Below, one piece after another: positions 53,500 to 62,436 of a stretch of DNA of 64,000 nt. The notes under the pieces are model-generated. The model was given only the letters and a program-made list of their open reading frames with translations. It did no database searches and was not told the origin of the DNA. A program made the translations under genes and the position numbers. Positions within the stretch are counted from its first letter, which is position 1. Each line of letters begins with the position of its first letter. The stretch comes from Blastocatellia bacterium (GTDB taxonomy: Bacteria > Acidobacteriota > Blastocatellia > Pyrinomonadales > Pyrinomonadaceae). Location of the stretch: contig PMSM01000010.1 in assembly GCA_003168335.1 (NCBI GenBank), positions 334,001 through 398,000 on the forward strand, read 5' to 3'.

Positions 53500-53614
53500 A
53501 TGTTCGACAGACTTTAGTTTGTCGCTTCAACTTGAGTGAACGCACTCGCAACGACAAACTGAAGTTTGTCGGACATAAAACGGTGTTGCGCTACGCTTGC
53601 CACCGCACTCCAAA
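53500..53614. repeat. REP-like palindrome family A, extended copy A5
   Basis: Two arms at 53502-53524 and 53551-53575 (CGACAAACTGAAGTTTGTCG) with a tail GCTTGCCACCGCACTCCAAA at 53595-53614 as in copy A1. It ends six bases before the stop codon of the minus-strand M28 peptidase gene, the same orientation and position as A1 beside sdhA. Confidence 0.9.
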
Positions 53615-53619
53615 ATAGT

Positions 53620-55092
53620 TTATCTCGGCAAGGGCTGCGGCATATTCGCCAGAGTGTACGCCAACGCCGCGACCACGGCGCAGTTCTCCTGCAATTCTTT
53701 CGGGTTTACTTTGTCCAGCGTATCGGCCGCCGTGTGATGATAATTAAAGTAAGCGCGCGAGTCCTGGATCGGAGCAAACGTCGGCACGCCGGCTTCCCCA
53801 AGTGGCGCAACGTCAGTGCCTGTTTCATCCACCATTCGCGTCACGCCGGCTCCCTGGCTTTGCAGAATCGTCGCCAGCGGTTGCAGCACAGTCAGCAGCT
53901 CGGGCTTGCCTTGCGCGTAAAACCCCAGCGGATGGCCCGCGCCAAGATCGCATTCGATCGCGGCAAAGTGATTCGCGAAATCGTCTTTGTGATCCTGTGC
54001 GTAGGTGCGCGCGCCCATCTGCCCGTTCTCTTCATTCATCCACGCGATGACGCGCAGAGTCCGTTTCGGACGCAGGTTGAGCTGTTTCAGCAACTGCGCA
54101 GTCTGCATTGCGACCACTACTCCTGCTCCGTCATCGATCGCGCCCCGGCCCAGGTCCCACGAATCCAGATGGCCCGAGACGATAACGATCTGTTCCGGAT
54201 GTTCACTTCCCTTCAGATCTGCGATCACGTTGTAACTCACGGCGTCCGGCAAAGTTTGCGGCGTGAGCACGAGGTGCATTCGCACTTTGCCTTCGCCGGC
54301 AAGATGCGCGATCGTTTCCGCGTCTTCTGAAGTCACCGCCGCCGCGGGAATCTTGGGCGCATCATCCGCATAGCGCAACGCGCCGGTGTGCGGCAAGCGA
54401 TAGTCCGCGCCGCCGGCAGATCGGTTGAGCGCCGCGACCGCGCCGAGCCGCGCCGCCGCACTGGCCCCGATGCCGCGATAGATCACGGATTGACCGTAGG
54501 CCGGGCCCGCGAATCCATTGTCGGCAAGCTGCTGGTCAAACTTCGCATTGAATAGAACGATCTTTCCCGCGACGCGATCACGACCCAGCGCCTGCAGCTC
54601 GTCAAAATTGTTAACGACGACAACTTCCGCAGTGAGGCCTTCGTTCGGCGTGGCCACGCTGCCACCCAGTGCGGTCAGGACAATCTTCTGCGTCGTTCCT
54701 GGCGACATCCCGGGATATTCTGTGAGCGCGCCCGTCTCTTCTCCGCGCACCCAGTGGGGCACCATCACCTTCTCAAGTTGCACTTCGAGGCCGAGCTTGC
54801 GCAGCTCGGCCGCCACGTACTCAACCGCTGTTTGCGCTTGCGGCGAGCCGCTGAGTCGCGGTCCGATGTTGTTCGAGAGATGTGCCAGCTGGCGATAAGC
54901 GTAATCGCTTTCGAACGCGGCCTGCTGAACTTTCTTGATCTCCGAAACGAACTGTGGCGAGTACTGCACCGGTTGCGCCGCGGACGGTCGAGACAACTGT
55001 GCCGGCGTATCGGCACCTACGGAGAAGAGAACAGCCACAGACACAGCAAGCAAAAGTCGCGCACATCTTTTCCAGTGAGTAATGGCAATCAT
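53620..55092 (-). CDS. Secreted M28-family zinc aminopeptidase with PA domain
   Basis: A 490-residue exported peptidase. The signal peptide is near ARLLLAVSVAVLFSVGAD; a PA-domain insertion follows (GLTAEVVVVNNFDELQ). The zinc-binding M28 residues are visible: HLDSWDLGRGAIDDGAGV (H and D), MNEENGQMGA (EE pair), ECDLGAGHP (D) and HHTAADTLDKV (H). These enzymes remove N-terminal residues in the periplasm or outside. ATG 55092 is chosen because the signal peptide starts there. Isolated gene, flanked by repeat A5. Confidence 0.9.
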   Translation of the reverse strand: MIAITHWKRCARLLLAVSVAVLFSVGADTPAQLSRPSAAQPVQYSPQFVSEIKKVQQAAFESDYAYRQLAHLSNNIGPRLSGSPQAQTAVEYVAAELRKLGLEVQLEKVMVPHWVRGEETGALTEYPGMSPGTTQKIVLTALGGSVATPNEGLTAEVVVVNNFDELQALGRDRVAGKIVLFNAKFDQQLADNGFAGPAYGQSVIYRGIGASAAARLGAVAALNRSAGGADYRLPHTGALRYADDAPKIPAAAVTSEDAETIAHLAGEGKVRMHLVLTPQTLPDAVSYNVIADLKGSEHPEQIVIVSGHLDSWDLGRGAIDDGAGVVVAMQTAQLLKQLNLRPKRTLRVIAWMNEENGQMGARTYAQDHKDDFANHFAAIECDLGAGHPLGFYAQGKPELLTVLQPLATILQSQGAGVTRMVDETGTDVAPLGEAGVPTFAPIQDSRAYFNYHHTAADTLDKVNPKELQENCAVVAALAYTLANMPQPLPR

Positions 55093-55232
55093 ACATCGAG
55101 CCTCAAGATAGAATGTCTGGTCATTGTAATTGCTTCGAATCCGCAGCATAAACCAAACCGCGAACACACGCTAGCCAATCGAGTCCGCAAGAAGATTTCG
55201 CTTGCTCTAGACTGCTACTTATTCATAATCTA

Positions 55233-55260
55233 AACACAAAGACACAAAGGACACTAAGAT
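55233..55260. repeat. Left flank of the GxxExxY unit, ACACAAAGACACAAAG
   Basis: AACACAAAGACACAAAGGAC at 55232-55251 is the reverse-complement counterpart of CTTTGTGTCTTCGTGTCTTT at about 55722-55741 downstream. The two bracket the small GxxExxY gene. Confidence 0.75.
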
Positions 55261-55265
55261 GATAA

Positions 55266-55655
55266 TTTTTTGAGCCGCTCCCTCAGGACATCGAGCATCT
55301 AGCGAAGGTAGTTGTTGATGCGGCCTACAAAGTACATTCGAGTCCAGGCCCCGGCTTGCTTGAATCCGTTTACGAAACATGCCTCGCTCACGAGCTGACG
55401 AAGCGCAGGATTCCCTCGAGGCGCCAAGTAAAGATTCCGGTTATTTACGATGGAATTCGACTCGAAGCTGGTTTACGCATCGACTTGCCGGTTGACAACA
55501 AATTGATTCTAGAGATTAAGGCCGTAGAGGGGATGAATAGAATCTATAAAGCACAGGTCCTGACCTATTTGAAACTCACCGAGCTTCGCCTCGGGTTGCT
55601 CATCAACTTCAACGTAGCGCTTATCAAGAGTGGGATTGAGCGGGGCATTCTATAG
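55266..55655 (+). pseudogene. GxxExxY family protein with an N-terminal frameshift
   Basis: The reading frame from 55266 to 55655 encodes DIEHLAKVVVDAAYKVH, GPGLLESVYETCLAHEL, RIDLPVDNKLILEIKAVEGM and LRLGLLINFNVALIKSGIE, the complete GxxExxY signature (GPGLLESVYE). In its own frame no ATG, GTG or TTG precedes the catalytic part, only a TTG at 55356 (99-residue product). An ATG at 55259 reads MIIF and hits TGA; one T fewer in the T6 run at 55266-55271 would join it in frame to give about 132 residues. It is probably frameshifted, or the read has an error. Confidence 0.75.
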
Positions 55656-55754
55656 GAGTTGGGTAGTTAAACAAGCAAGGGTCCAGAGTACTACTCCGAA
55701 CCCTCGGGTTGGTCTTGCTTGTCTTTGTGTCTTCGTGTCTTTGTGGTGAAAAGT

Positions 55755-57017
55755 TCAGCCAAGCACACCGCGGAACTTCGCACTGCTGCCGGTATAGCCC
55801 GGGAAGACACTCTTCAGGTTCGTGGTGCCGAGGTGCTTCGTGGCAATCTCGCCGAACACGTCGCGGAAATCGGTGGTCAGAGCCAGGTCGCGGCCTTCAT
55901 ATAACTGATCGCCTTTCAAGCCCGGCCAGTCGCCATAAACTTTTCCGCCGCGCACGCCATTGCCAACTACAAACATCGCATTCGCATGCCCATGGTCGGT
56001 GCCGCGGTTTCCGTTTTCCTTTGCAGTGCGGCCGAATTCAGACATCGTCAGCACCACTACATCATCCATGCGCTGACCGAGATCCGTGTAGAGCGCCGCG
56101 ATCGCTGTGCTGAACTGTCTCAGCAGGTTACTAAGTTGGCCCTGCTGATTGCCTTCGTTAACGTGAGTGTCCCAACCACCGATGTCGGTAAAGGCGACTT
56201 CCAGACCCACGCCGGCTTTGATCAACTGTGCAATCTGCAACAGCGCGTTGCCGAACGGGGTGCGCGGATAGTTGGCGCCGTTCTCGGCTTTGTATTGAGA
56301 CGGGTTTACCTGTTTCAGATAATTAACTGCCTCGAACGTTTCTTTGCCCGTGCCGTGCAGCGCATCGTTCACGGTCTGATCGTACATCGCCTCAAAGCCG
56401 CCCTGCATTGACGCGGAACTTTGGCCGGCGCGAATGCTGAAGTCCGCCAGGTTCGAGATCGCCAGCGTCGGCGACTTGCCCTGCATGGCGCGCGGCATGT
56501 TCTGCGTCATCGACACCGCGCGGAACAGGGACTTTTGCGAATCAGCCTTGCTCTGCAGGTAACGATTGAGCCAGCCATCCGGCGTTGACTTCACGCCAGG
56601 CGTCGCCGACTCCATGTAATCCTGCGCGTCAAAGTGCGAGCGCGTGCTGTCGGGCGAGCCGGACGCATGAACGATCGCCAGGCACTTCGAATCCCACAGC
56701 GGCTTGAACGACTGCAATGAAGGATGCAAACCGAAGTAGCCATCAAGATTGATCGCCGACTCTGCACCACCATCGGGTTTCGGAATCGCGATATTGGGTC
56801 GCAGATCGTAGTAGCTGTGCTCGCCATACGGCACCACCACATTCAGACCATCGACCGCGCCGCGTTGAAAGATGGCGATGAGCGTCTTGCGGCGGCCACC
56901 GGTAACTTTGTCGATGGTTTCGGCCAGCGCGCGCCCGAGAAAAGTCGGCGCCGATGTCATCAGACCAAATGAGGCAAGCGCGATGCCGCCGGATTTAATG
57001 AAATATCTTCTGTTCAT
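55755..57017 (-). CDS. DUF1501 protein with twin-arginine signal
   Basis: A 420-residue exported protein. The N-terminus MNRRYFIKSGGIALASFGLM carries a twin-Arg motif. The body shows LIAIFQRGAVDGLNVVVPY, LFRAVSMTQNMPRAM, VAFTDIGGWDTHVNEGNQQG, VVVLTMSEFGRTAKENGNRG and TDHGHANAMFVVGNGVRGG, the motifs of DUF1501 (sulfatase-like fold). Its partner DUF1800 is the next gene in the same direction. ATG 57017 follows GAGG. The exact role is unknown. Confidence 0.9.
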   Translation of the reverse strand: MNRRYFIKSGGIALASFGLMTSAPTFLGRALAETIDKVTGGRRKTLIAIFQRGAVDGLNVVVPYGEHSYYDLRPNIAIPKPDGGAESAINLDGYFGLHPSLQSFKPLWDSKCLAIVHASGSPDSTRSHFDAQDYMESATPGVKSTPDGWLNRYLQSKADSQKSLFRAVSMTQNMPRAMQGKSPTLAISNLADFSIRAGQSSASMQGGFEAMYDQTVNDALHGTGKETFEAVNYLKQVNPSQYKAENGANYPRTPFGNALLQIAQLIKAGVGLEVAFTDIGGWDTHVNEGNQQGQLSNLLRQFSTAIAALYTDLGQRMDDVVVLTMSEFGRTAKENGNRGTDHGHANAMFVVGNGVRGGKVYGDWPGLKGDQLYEGRDLALTTDFRDVFGEIATKHLGTTNLKSVFPGYTGSSAKFRGVLG

Positions 57018-57089
57018 GGTCGTAAACCTCACTAACTTCCTGTTGATCTGCTCTCCGACTTCTGATCTCTGACGTCTGACCTCGGAATC

Positions 57090-59222
57090 TCACTGCCTCT
57101 GAAATTCAGGCGATCCGAGAATCAGGCCGGCAATCTTCACCAACGGATTGTCGATGGCCGCAACATCCACCCTCGCAAGCTGCTGTTGTTGCTGCTGCTG
57201 ACCGCCGCCGGGGGCAAGAATGCCTCTTTGAAAACCAGCTTCAAACGGATTTGGAGGCGCGCTGTTTGACGCCACCTGCGTCCGCGGCATCGTTGCGGGT
57301 AAGGTAACCTGATCGCTCAGTTGCTTCAGGAGCGTCTCCCGCGTCTTCGGCGAGATCTCGCCGCCCACAATCAGCGTCACAAATCGATCCAGCAGTTTTT
57401 CCTTGTCGATCGCCTTACCGTTCATATCGCCCACGAAGCGCGATAGATCGACGTGCGTTCCCGGAATCCGGTTACTAACCAGCGCCAGCCCGAAATTCAT
57501 CCGCTCGAGCAGCGCGCCGGTGTTCACCCAGCTCTCCGCCACGTCCGAATAACCATTCGGCGTCTGGAAGCCATAGAGCGGTTGACCCATGCGGGCAATC
57601 CATTGATGGAATTGCGGTCCGCCGTTGGTGTCCGCGCCCAGCGTGCGCACCGCACTCACGGCGAGTTCGAACGGCCGTTTAACTTTCGCGCGGTAAGCGC
57701 CCGCGGAATTGAATTCCGGCGAAAAGAAGATCGCTTTCAGAACTTCGCGGATATCACCATCTGTCTTGACAAAGGTCTGGGCTACTCGATCAACCAGCGC
57801 CGGCGGTGGATCGTCTGAGACAAAGCGGCGGACCAGCTTGGTGGCGATGAACTTTGCGGTCGAAGGATGATGCGCCACGATATCCAGGACCATCAGGCCA
57901 TCCTTTATTCCTCCACCGGCCGGAATCTTGTGACCCAGCACGATCTTTTCGCCGTTGTCGTGCACGAACGGTCTGAAGATGAATTTACCGGCGCTGTCAC
58001 GGGCATCGCGTCCCATCACGGCAGCCGCCGCCGCGCCTCCGCCGCGCGGCTGCAGAATGGTCCAACCGGTGAAGCATCGCGCAACTTCCTGCACGTCCTT
58101 TTGTGTGTATCCGCCGTCGACCCCGAGGGTGTGCAACTCCATCAACTCACGCGCGTAATTCTCGTTGATGCCGCGCGGTCGCTGCTGTTGAGGCCGCTGC
58201 TGCTGCGGGTTATTGCTCATCAGCACCCCGAGTGGACCCCGAGCGGCGCCCGGTCGTTGTTGCGGTAACTGAGCATTCGGGCTCACGCTCTGAAAATTGT
58301 CTAGATAGAAAAGCATTGCGGGGCTTTGCGCGTCGGCCAACAACAGATCGTAAAACTTTCCGAGCGTGTGCGGCCGAATTGTGTCGCGGTCGTAAGAGGT
58401 CAACAACCAACGATCCGCGCCTTTCGCGGCGAACACATTGAAGTGGTTAGTCCAGAAATCAACCATCACTTCCTGCAACTGGCGCTCGCTGTAGACCGCC
58501 CGCAGGATGCGCGACATTTGCAACTCGCCAGTCAGAAATTGCGCCGGACGGAGATTGTTCTCTTTGTAGTACTCCATCACGGCTTTCCGGTATTCCGGAT
58601 TGTTCATCGGGTTCGCATCGTTGTTGGCCGGCACATTGGTCTTGGCAGAGCCTTTCGCCATCTCCGGACCCTGCATCTCACCCGGTGCCTGGCCTGGCAT
58701 AGCATCGCTTGTCTTCGGCGAGTTCGCCCCGGGCGTCGCATTCGCGCCGCCCTTGACGCGATTGTCGCGGGCCGCGGCGAGATCCGCAGGCAGGGCACCA
58801 CGCTGTTGCAGCTGTCTGAGCAGTTGTCCTGGTTGCGGGTACTTTTCGTAAAGCTCAGCCGTACTCATGCGCAACGTTTCGAGATTTTGCAGCTTAGCCT
58901 CAGACGCCGAATCATCAATCTTTTCGGGAAACAACTGTTGGGCAATGTAGTTATCGACGCCCAAAGCCTTCACGCGCTCGACGTCGCCTGGCCGCACGCC
59001 AAACCCGAGTCGATTGAGCACATGCAGGACGCGCTGATCTTCGCTGAGCTTTGCGGCTGATTTGGTGCCTGGCGCTTTCATGTTTTGCGCACTGATGCCG
59101 GCGACAAAGGTGCTGGTAAGCAATGCGACCAGAGTTAGAATCGCGCCGGCGCGACGCCAATTGCGGCGCCAATTGTTGGGCATCACCGAAACGTGCTGGA
59201 TAGAGTGACTTTTGCTTCTCAT
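57090..59222 (-). CDS. DUF1800 protein
   Basis: A 710-residue exported protein. A signal-type helix is near GAILTLVALLTSTFVAGISA. Family motifs include HVLNRLGFGVRPGDVERVKALG in part, LQEVMVDFWTNHFNVFA, GINENYARELMELHTLGVDG, QKDVQEVARCFTGWTI, KIVLGHKIPAGGGIKDG and ATKLVRRFVSDDPP. A Gln-rich patch is present (QQRPQQQRP). DUF1800 and DUF1501 are paired in many bacteria, and their genes are adjacent here with 72 bp between. Start ATG 59222 has AGGAA upstream. Confidence 0.9.
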   Translation of the reverse strand: MRSKSHSIQHVSVMPNNWRRNWRRAGAILTLVALLTSTFVAGISAQNMKAPGTKSAAKLSEDQRVLHVLNRLGFGVRPGDVERVKALGVDNYIAQQLFPEKIDDSASEAKLQNLETLRMSTAELYEKYPQPGQLLRQLQQRGALPADLAAARDNRVKGGANATPGANSPKTSDAMPGQAPGEMQGPEMAKGSAKTNVPANNDANPMNNPEYRKAVMEYYKENNLRPAQFLTGELQMSRILRAVYSERQLQEVMVDFWTNHFNVFAAKGADRWLLTSYDRDTIRPHTLGKFYDLLLADAQSPAMLFYLDNFQSVSPNAQLPQQRPGAARGPLGVLMSNNPQQQRPQQQRPRGINENYARELMELHTLGVDGGYTQKDVQEVARCFTGWTILQPRGGGAAAAAVMGRDARDSAGKFIFRPFVHDNGEKIVLGHKIPAGGGIKDGLMVLDIVAHHPSTAKFIATKLVRRFVSDDPPPALVDRVAQTFVKTDGDIREVLKAIFFSPEFNSAGAYRAKVKRPFELAVSAVRTLGADTNGGPQFHQWIARMGQPLYGFQTPNGYSDVAESWVNTGALLERMNFGLALVSNRIPGTHVDLSRFVGDMNGKAIDKEKLLDRFVTLIVGGEISPKTRETLLKQLSDQVTLPATMPRTQVASNSAPPNPFEAGFQRGILAPGGGQQQQQQQLARVDVAAIDNPLVKIAGLILGSPEFQRQ

Positions 59223-59276
59223 AATCTTAATTCCTGCCTGCCTGGGAACTGATTGGCTGCTAACCGAAACCTCCAA

Positions 59277-59617
59277 CGAAACCTTGTTGACCGTTCATTT
59301 AGACGCACGTATCGGGGCATTGGTTGAGTAAATCCGGAGGTTTAATTGGTCGTCGAGGCTTCTTAACCGTGAACCTCGCTTGTGCCTTCGTTAATTAAGC
59401 ACGCCTCTTGGCGCAAGGCAAGCCCGCTTCCGAGGCGGGTCTCGTAATCGGTAAGTCAGGTGTCCCAAAGTATCCCGAATTCGCAACCAAATCATTTCAT
59501 GGTTGTCATCTTTCGCGCGCTTGGCGTTTGAGATGAAACGATCCTCAATCAAGACACAACGGGCAGGACCGAAATCCTGCCCGTTCTCCTTCAGATCGAG
59601 ACTGATGAGTCTTACCT
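59277..59617. other. Gap with a GC-rich hairpin downstream of the papain-like gene
   Basis: No gene is found. At 59558-59592 the sequence ACGGGCAGGA...TCCTGCCCGT forms a 10-bp stem that may end transcription of the leftward papain-like gene, though its T-tract is weak. Another GC hairpin (AGCCCGCTTCCGAGGCGGGT) lies near 59425. Confidence 0.5.
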
Positions 59618-60304
59618 TTATCCCACCATCGGGAAGGTCGCGTCTCCATGTTCGGCCAGCAGGTGCGTGAGCGTGGCGAAGGAAAACCAGAACGTGCCAT
59701 CATGCAATCCGCCCCACGTCGGCCCCCACGACTGATAACACCAAACCCGCTTTTGTTCGACGTCCAGCCGAAACATTTCTATCTCGTGGCCGCCGCGGAT
59801 GGAGGAGCCCGGTGTCAACGGGCACTCGCCCGTGGATAGAGGAGAGTCGAACGACGAGTACCAGTATATTCCCAGCAAGCCTGGTCTCTGCGACAGACCA
59901 TGCGTCAGTTGATCGAACCCGAAGGCGTGCTCGTAACCTTTGATCCACCCTTCTTTCTTTGCGGCCTTGGCTACGGCCAGGCCGCTGCTTCCCGTGTCAT
60001 CAGGCGGATAACTCCCCCGATATTTGTCGAGGTGCGTTGCCTCGCCATATAGACGCACGGCATCGGATTCAGTCAGCATCCGGCCGGCCTTCCAAAATGG
60101 ATCCGTCATCAATACACCGGCCATCGCGTTGCCCGTGCATGCGCCCAGGCTGCCCTGATCGAATGGCGGACAGTTCCGCTTGAAAGTCGCGCTCTTGGGT
60201 GCTGTCGTAAGTCGCGCGACGGCAAAGTTCTTGCTGCGCTCATCGTGTTCGATGTGCCGTCCCAGACGATTTCTCTCGGTAATTGCTCTAATGCGTTCAG
60301 CCAT
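59618..60304 (-). CDS. Papain-like C1A-family protein, possibly with altered active site
   Basis: A 228-residue cytoplasmic protein without signal peptide or propeptide. The active-site region reads FDQGSLGACTGNAMA with Gln and Cys in papain positions, and RGGHEIEMF holds the His. The usual Asn of NSWG is replaced by Gln (YQSWGPTWG). Bacterial C1A homologues of this length occur as intracellular peptidases; activity here is unsure. A strong RBS (AAAGGAGGGG) precedes ATG 60304. Confidence 0.75.
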   Translation of the reverse strand: MAERIRAITERNRLGRHIEHDERSKNFAVARLTTAPKSATFKRNCPPFDQGSLGACTGNAMAGVLMTDPFWKAGRMLTESDAVRLYGEATHLDKYRGSYPPDDTGSSGLAVAKAAKKEGWIKGYEHAFGFDQLTHGLSQRPGLLGIYWYSSFDSPLSTGECPLTPGSSIRGGHEIEMFRLDVEQKRVWCYQSWGPTWGGLHDGTFWFSFATLTHLLAEHGDATFPMVG

Positions 60305-60793
60305 TTTCCCCTCCTTTGTGCCAGGTCATCTCACAAGATGATCCTCGACATCATTGTTTGCTTGTTGATGTTAAGTCCGCTTACGAAGCGGACATTGGTA
60401 GTGCGAACAAGGCACTATCAAATCCGTGCGGGCCTCCTGCGCGGATTGGTAGCAGACGAGTTCAAGGTGTCGGCGTCGGGAAGTCCGGATTTCCAGTCAG
60501 AAGGCTTGGATAATTTCTCGTGCTTTCGCAACCTGTTCAGGCACGGGTAAACACCTCAGATTCGACTTGAGTTTAGTCCCCCTCTTTTGGCTGGTTGTGA
60601 GTTACTGCCGGCACGTTGAGAGTACTGGGAGTAACTGAGGCCAAGGTTGAAACGACTCGGGGAGACTAATACAAAAAAGAGAAACTAGCAAGCGCTTTTG
60701 TAATCAGAGCAGAACGCTTTGCGCATTAGCAGGTTATCAGCCACGGCGGCGGCGTTGCGCCGCGGAATCGAGGGAGAAACTCACGCGATGACC
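60305..60793. other. 489-bp gap with a small REP-like hairpin
   Basis: AGTCCGCTTACGAAGCGGAC near 60374 is a perfect 9-base-arm hairpin of the type that occurs in other gaps. Farther on there are frame-less stretches such as GAAGGCTTGGATAATTTCTC. I see no convincing gene in the gap. Confidence 0.5.
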
Positions 60794-62293
60794 TCAGTTC
60801 GGGGTGGGACTACTTGCCGGCCGCGTCCGGGCCAGTGGTCGCGGATAACTGACCGGGCTACGATTCCCTTCCTTGTCGACGGCGCGCACGCCAAAGAAGT
60901 AATTGTCTTTCGACATCCCTTTCATCGTGTAACTGTTGACGTTGCCGACGGCGCGCGAGTTGATCCAGGTCGCCTCGGTCGTATCTCGCCAGACAATTTC
61001 GTAGCCGGCGATATCGGGTTCCTTATTATCGTCCCACTTGATCGGCGTATCGTCGGACAAACTGTTCGGAAAGGTCACATTCTTTGGTCGCGCCGGCGCG
61101 GAAGCCAACGCTGCCAGGGATGCGGCATTCACGCGCGCGACGTTCGCGATGTAAACGAAGTCGTCGAACTGTGGCAAGTCGCCGTACTGAATCCCGTTTT
61201 CGATGCGCACGTTCTGATGTTGATGATGATAGTCCTCGTTCGGCTCAGTGAAACGTACTGCAGCATAGCCACGCTCAAGAAACGGCTGATGATCGCCACC
61301 ACGCCCGTATCGATCGCGGCGATAGATCATCAAGACTTTCATCGCCGGGACGTAATGCTCACTCGTTTCCTTGATGAAGCGAGCAAGTTGGCGCGAGGGC
61401 GAATCATTTTCGCCACCCACACTGCGGCGAGTGGTCGCTTCCGCTGGCGTCTCGTTTGACGGCACCCCTTCAGAAAACACTCGCACCGTGTGCGGGTCGC
61501 GCACGCCGTTGCCTCCCAGCGAACTGCCGATGATGTCATTGGTGAACATGGCTTCGATATCCATGTTGCCCTTCTTCGCTTCTTCGGCGAAGTGTGTCGA
61601 ACCAAGCAAACCCTGTTCTTCACCCGGGACCGTCATGAAAACAATCGTGGCGTCAAAACTGTATTTAGCCATCACGCGGGCCATTTCTAAAACGGCCGCG
61701 GTGCCTGACGCGTCATCATTGGCTCCGGGAGCGTCACACTTTGCATCAGTGGGGCTGGTGCACATCGAATCATAGTGGCCGCTGACGACATAAACTCGAT
61801 TGGCCGACTCAGGTTGAGTCCCTTTGAGCGTCGCCACCACGTTCGTGAGCATTGTCGGCTGCGGAACGCGCGCTGCTTTGGGCTGTTCGAATGTTTGTTT
61901 TTCTACAGTCATTCTCCCGCCCGATTGTTGCGCGGCCTTCATGAATTCGGCGTAGAGCCAATCGCGCGCGGCGCCGATGCCTCGATTGGGATCGTTTTGA
62001 TCAGACAGAGTGTTGCGGCTGCCGAAACTTACCAGTTTGCGGATCGTGTTTTCGATGTTCCGAGCGTCAATCTCAGAAACGATTTTTGAAATCTGCGCGT
62101 TGCGCACTGGCGCGGCCCTGCCGGTAGTCGAACGACGCGGACGCGATTTGCTCGGCGCAGGCACCGGAAATTTCGCTGGAGCCGGTTTAGCAGGTTCCTG
62201 CTCCGCCCACGAAAGAGGAACGACGAAGACCAGAGAGATGAACAGCAATAGGTAAAAGGAAAGCAGACGCAACGTCCAGTTGCTCGGTCGCAT
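60794..62293 (-). CDS. Secreted M28-family peptidase with C-terminal fibronectin type III domain
   Basis: A 499-residue exported protein with a signal helix (LLSFYLLLFISLVFVVPLSW) and a Pro/Lys-rich linker. The zinc-peptidase core (about residues 150-370) includes VVSGHYDSMC (His and Asp), APGANDDASGTAAVLEMA, TVPGEEQGLLGSTHFAEEA and FTNDIIGSSLGGN. A C-terminal Fn3-like segment (IKWDDNKEPDIAGYEIVWRD) follows. The catalytic His near the end is in DYHHQHQNVR. ATG 62293 is chosen as the start of the signal; the open frame runs 36 codons further. Confidence 0.88.
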   Translation of the reverse strand: MRPSNWTLRLLSFYLLLFISLVFVVPLSWAEQEPAKPAPAKFPVPAPSKSRPRRSTTGRAAPVRNAQISKIVSEIDARNIENTIRKLVSFGSRNTLSDQNDPNRGIGAARDWLYAEFMKAAQQSGGRMTVEKQTFEQPKAARVPQPTMLTNVVATLKGTQPESANRVYVVSGHYDSMCTSPTDAKCDAPGANDDASGTAAVLEMARVMAKYSFDATIVFMTVPGEEQGLLGSTHFAEEAKKGNMDIEAMFTNDIIGSSLGGNGVRDPHTVRVFSEGVPSNETPAEATTRRSVGGENDSPSRQLARFIKETSEHYVPAMKVLMIYRRDRYGRGGDHQPFLERGYAAVRFTEPNEDYHHQHQNVRIENGIQYGDLPQFDDFVYIANVARVNAASLAALASAPARPKNVTFPNSLSDDTPIKWDDNKEPDIAGYEIVWRDTTEATWINSRAVGNVNSYTMKGMSKDNYFFGVRAVDKEGNRSPVSYPRPLARTRPASSPTPN

Positions 62294-62436
62294 TGGCGGT
62301 ACCTCGTTCTTTAGTGGCTGTCCGAACGAAACCAGACTGTACCAACTCAGGATTGTGAGAGCAACACCCAGGTACAGAACCCGCGCGGTTGATGACATCA
62401 AGTCAGGATTGAGACGCAGCGTAACTAATTTACTAA

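Noticed and set aside
53566-54330. 254-codon plus-strand open frame
   Set aside because: Lies entirely antisense to the M28 peptidase, whose zinc-binding motifs are clear; a frame shadow of GC-rich coding DNA.
60719-61459. 246-codon plus-strand open frame
   Set aside because: Antisense to the second M28 peptidase gene, which has a signal peptide and metal motifs.
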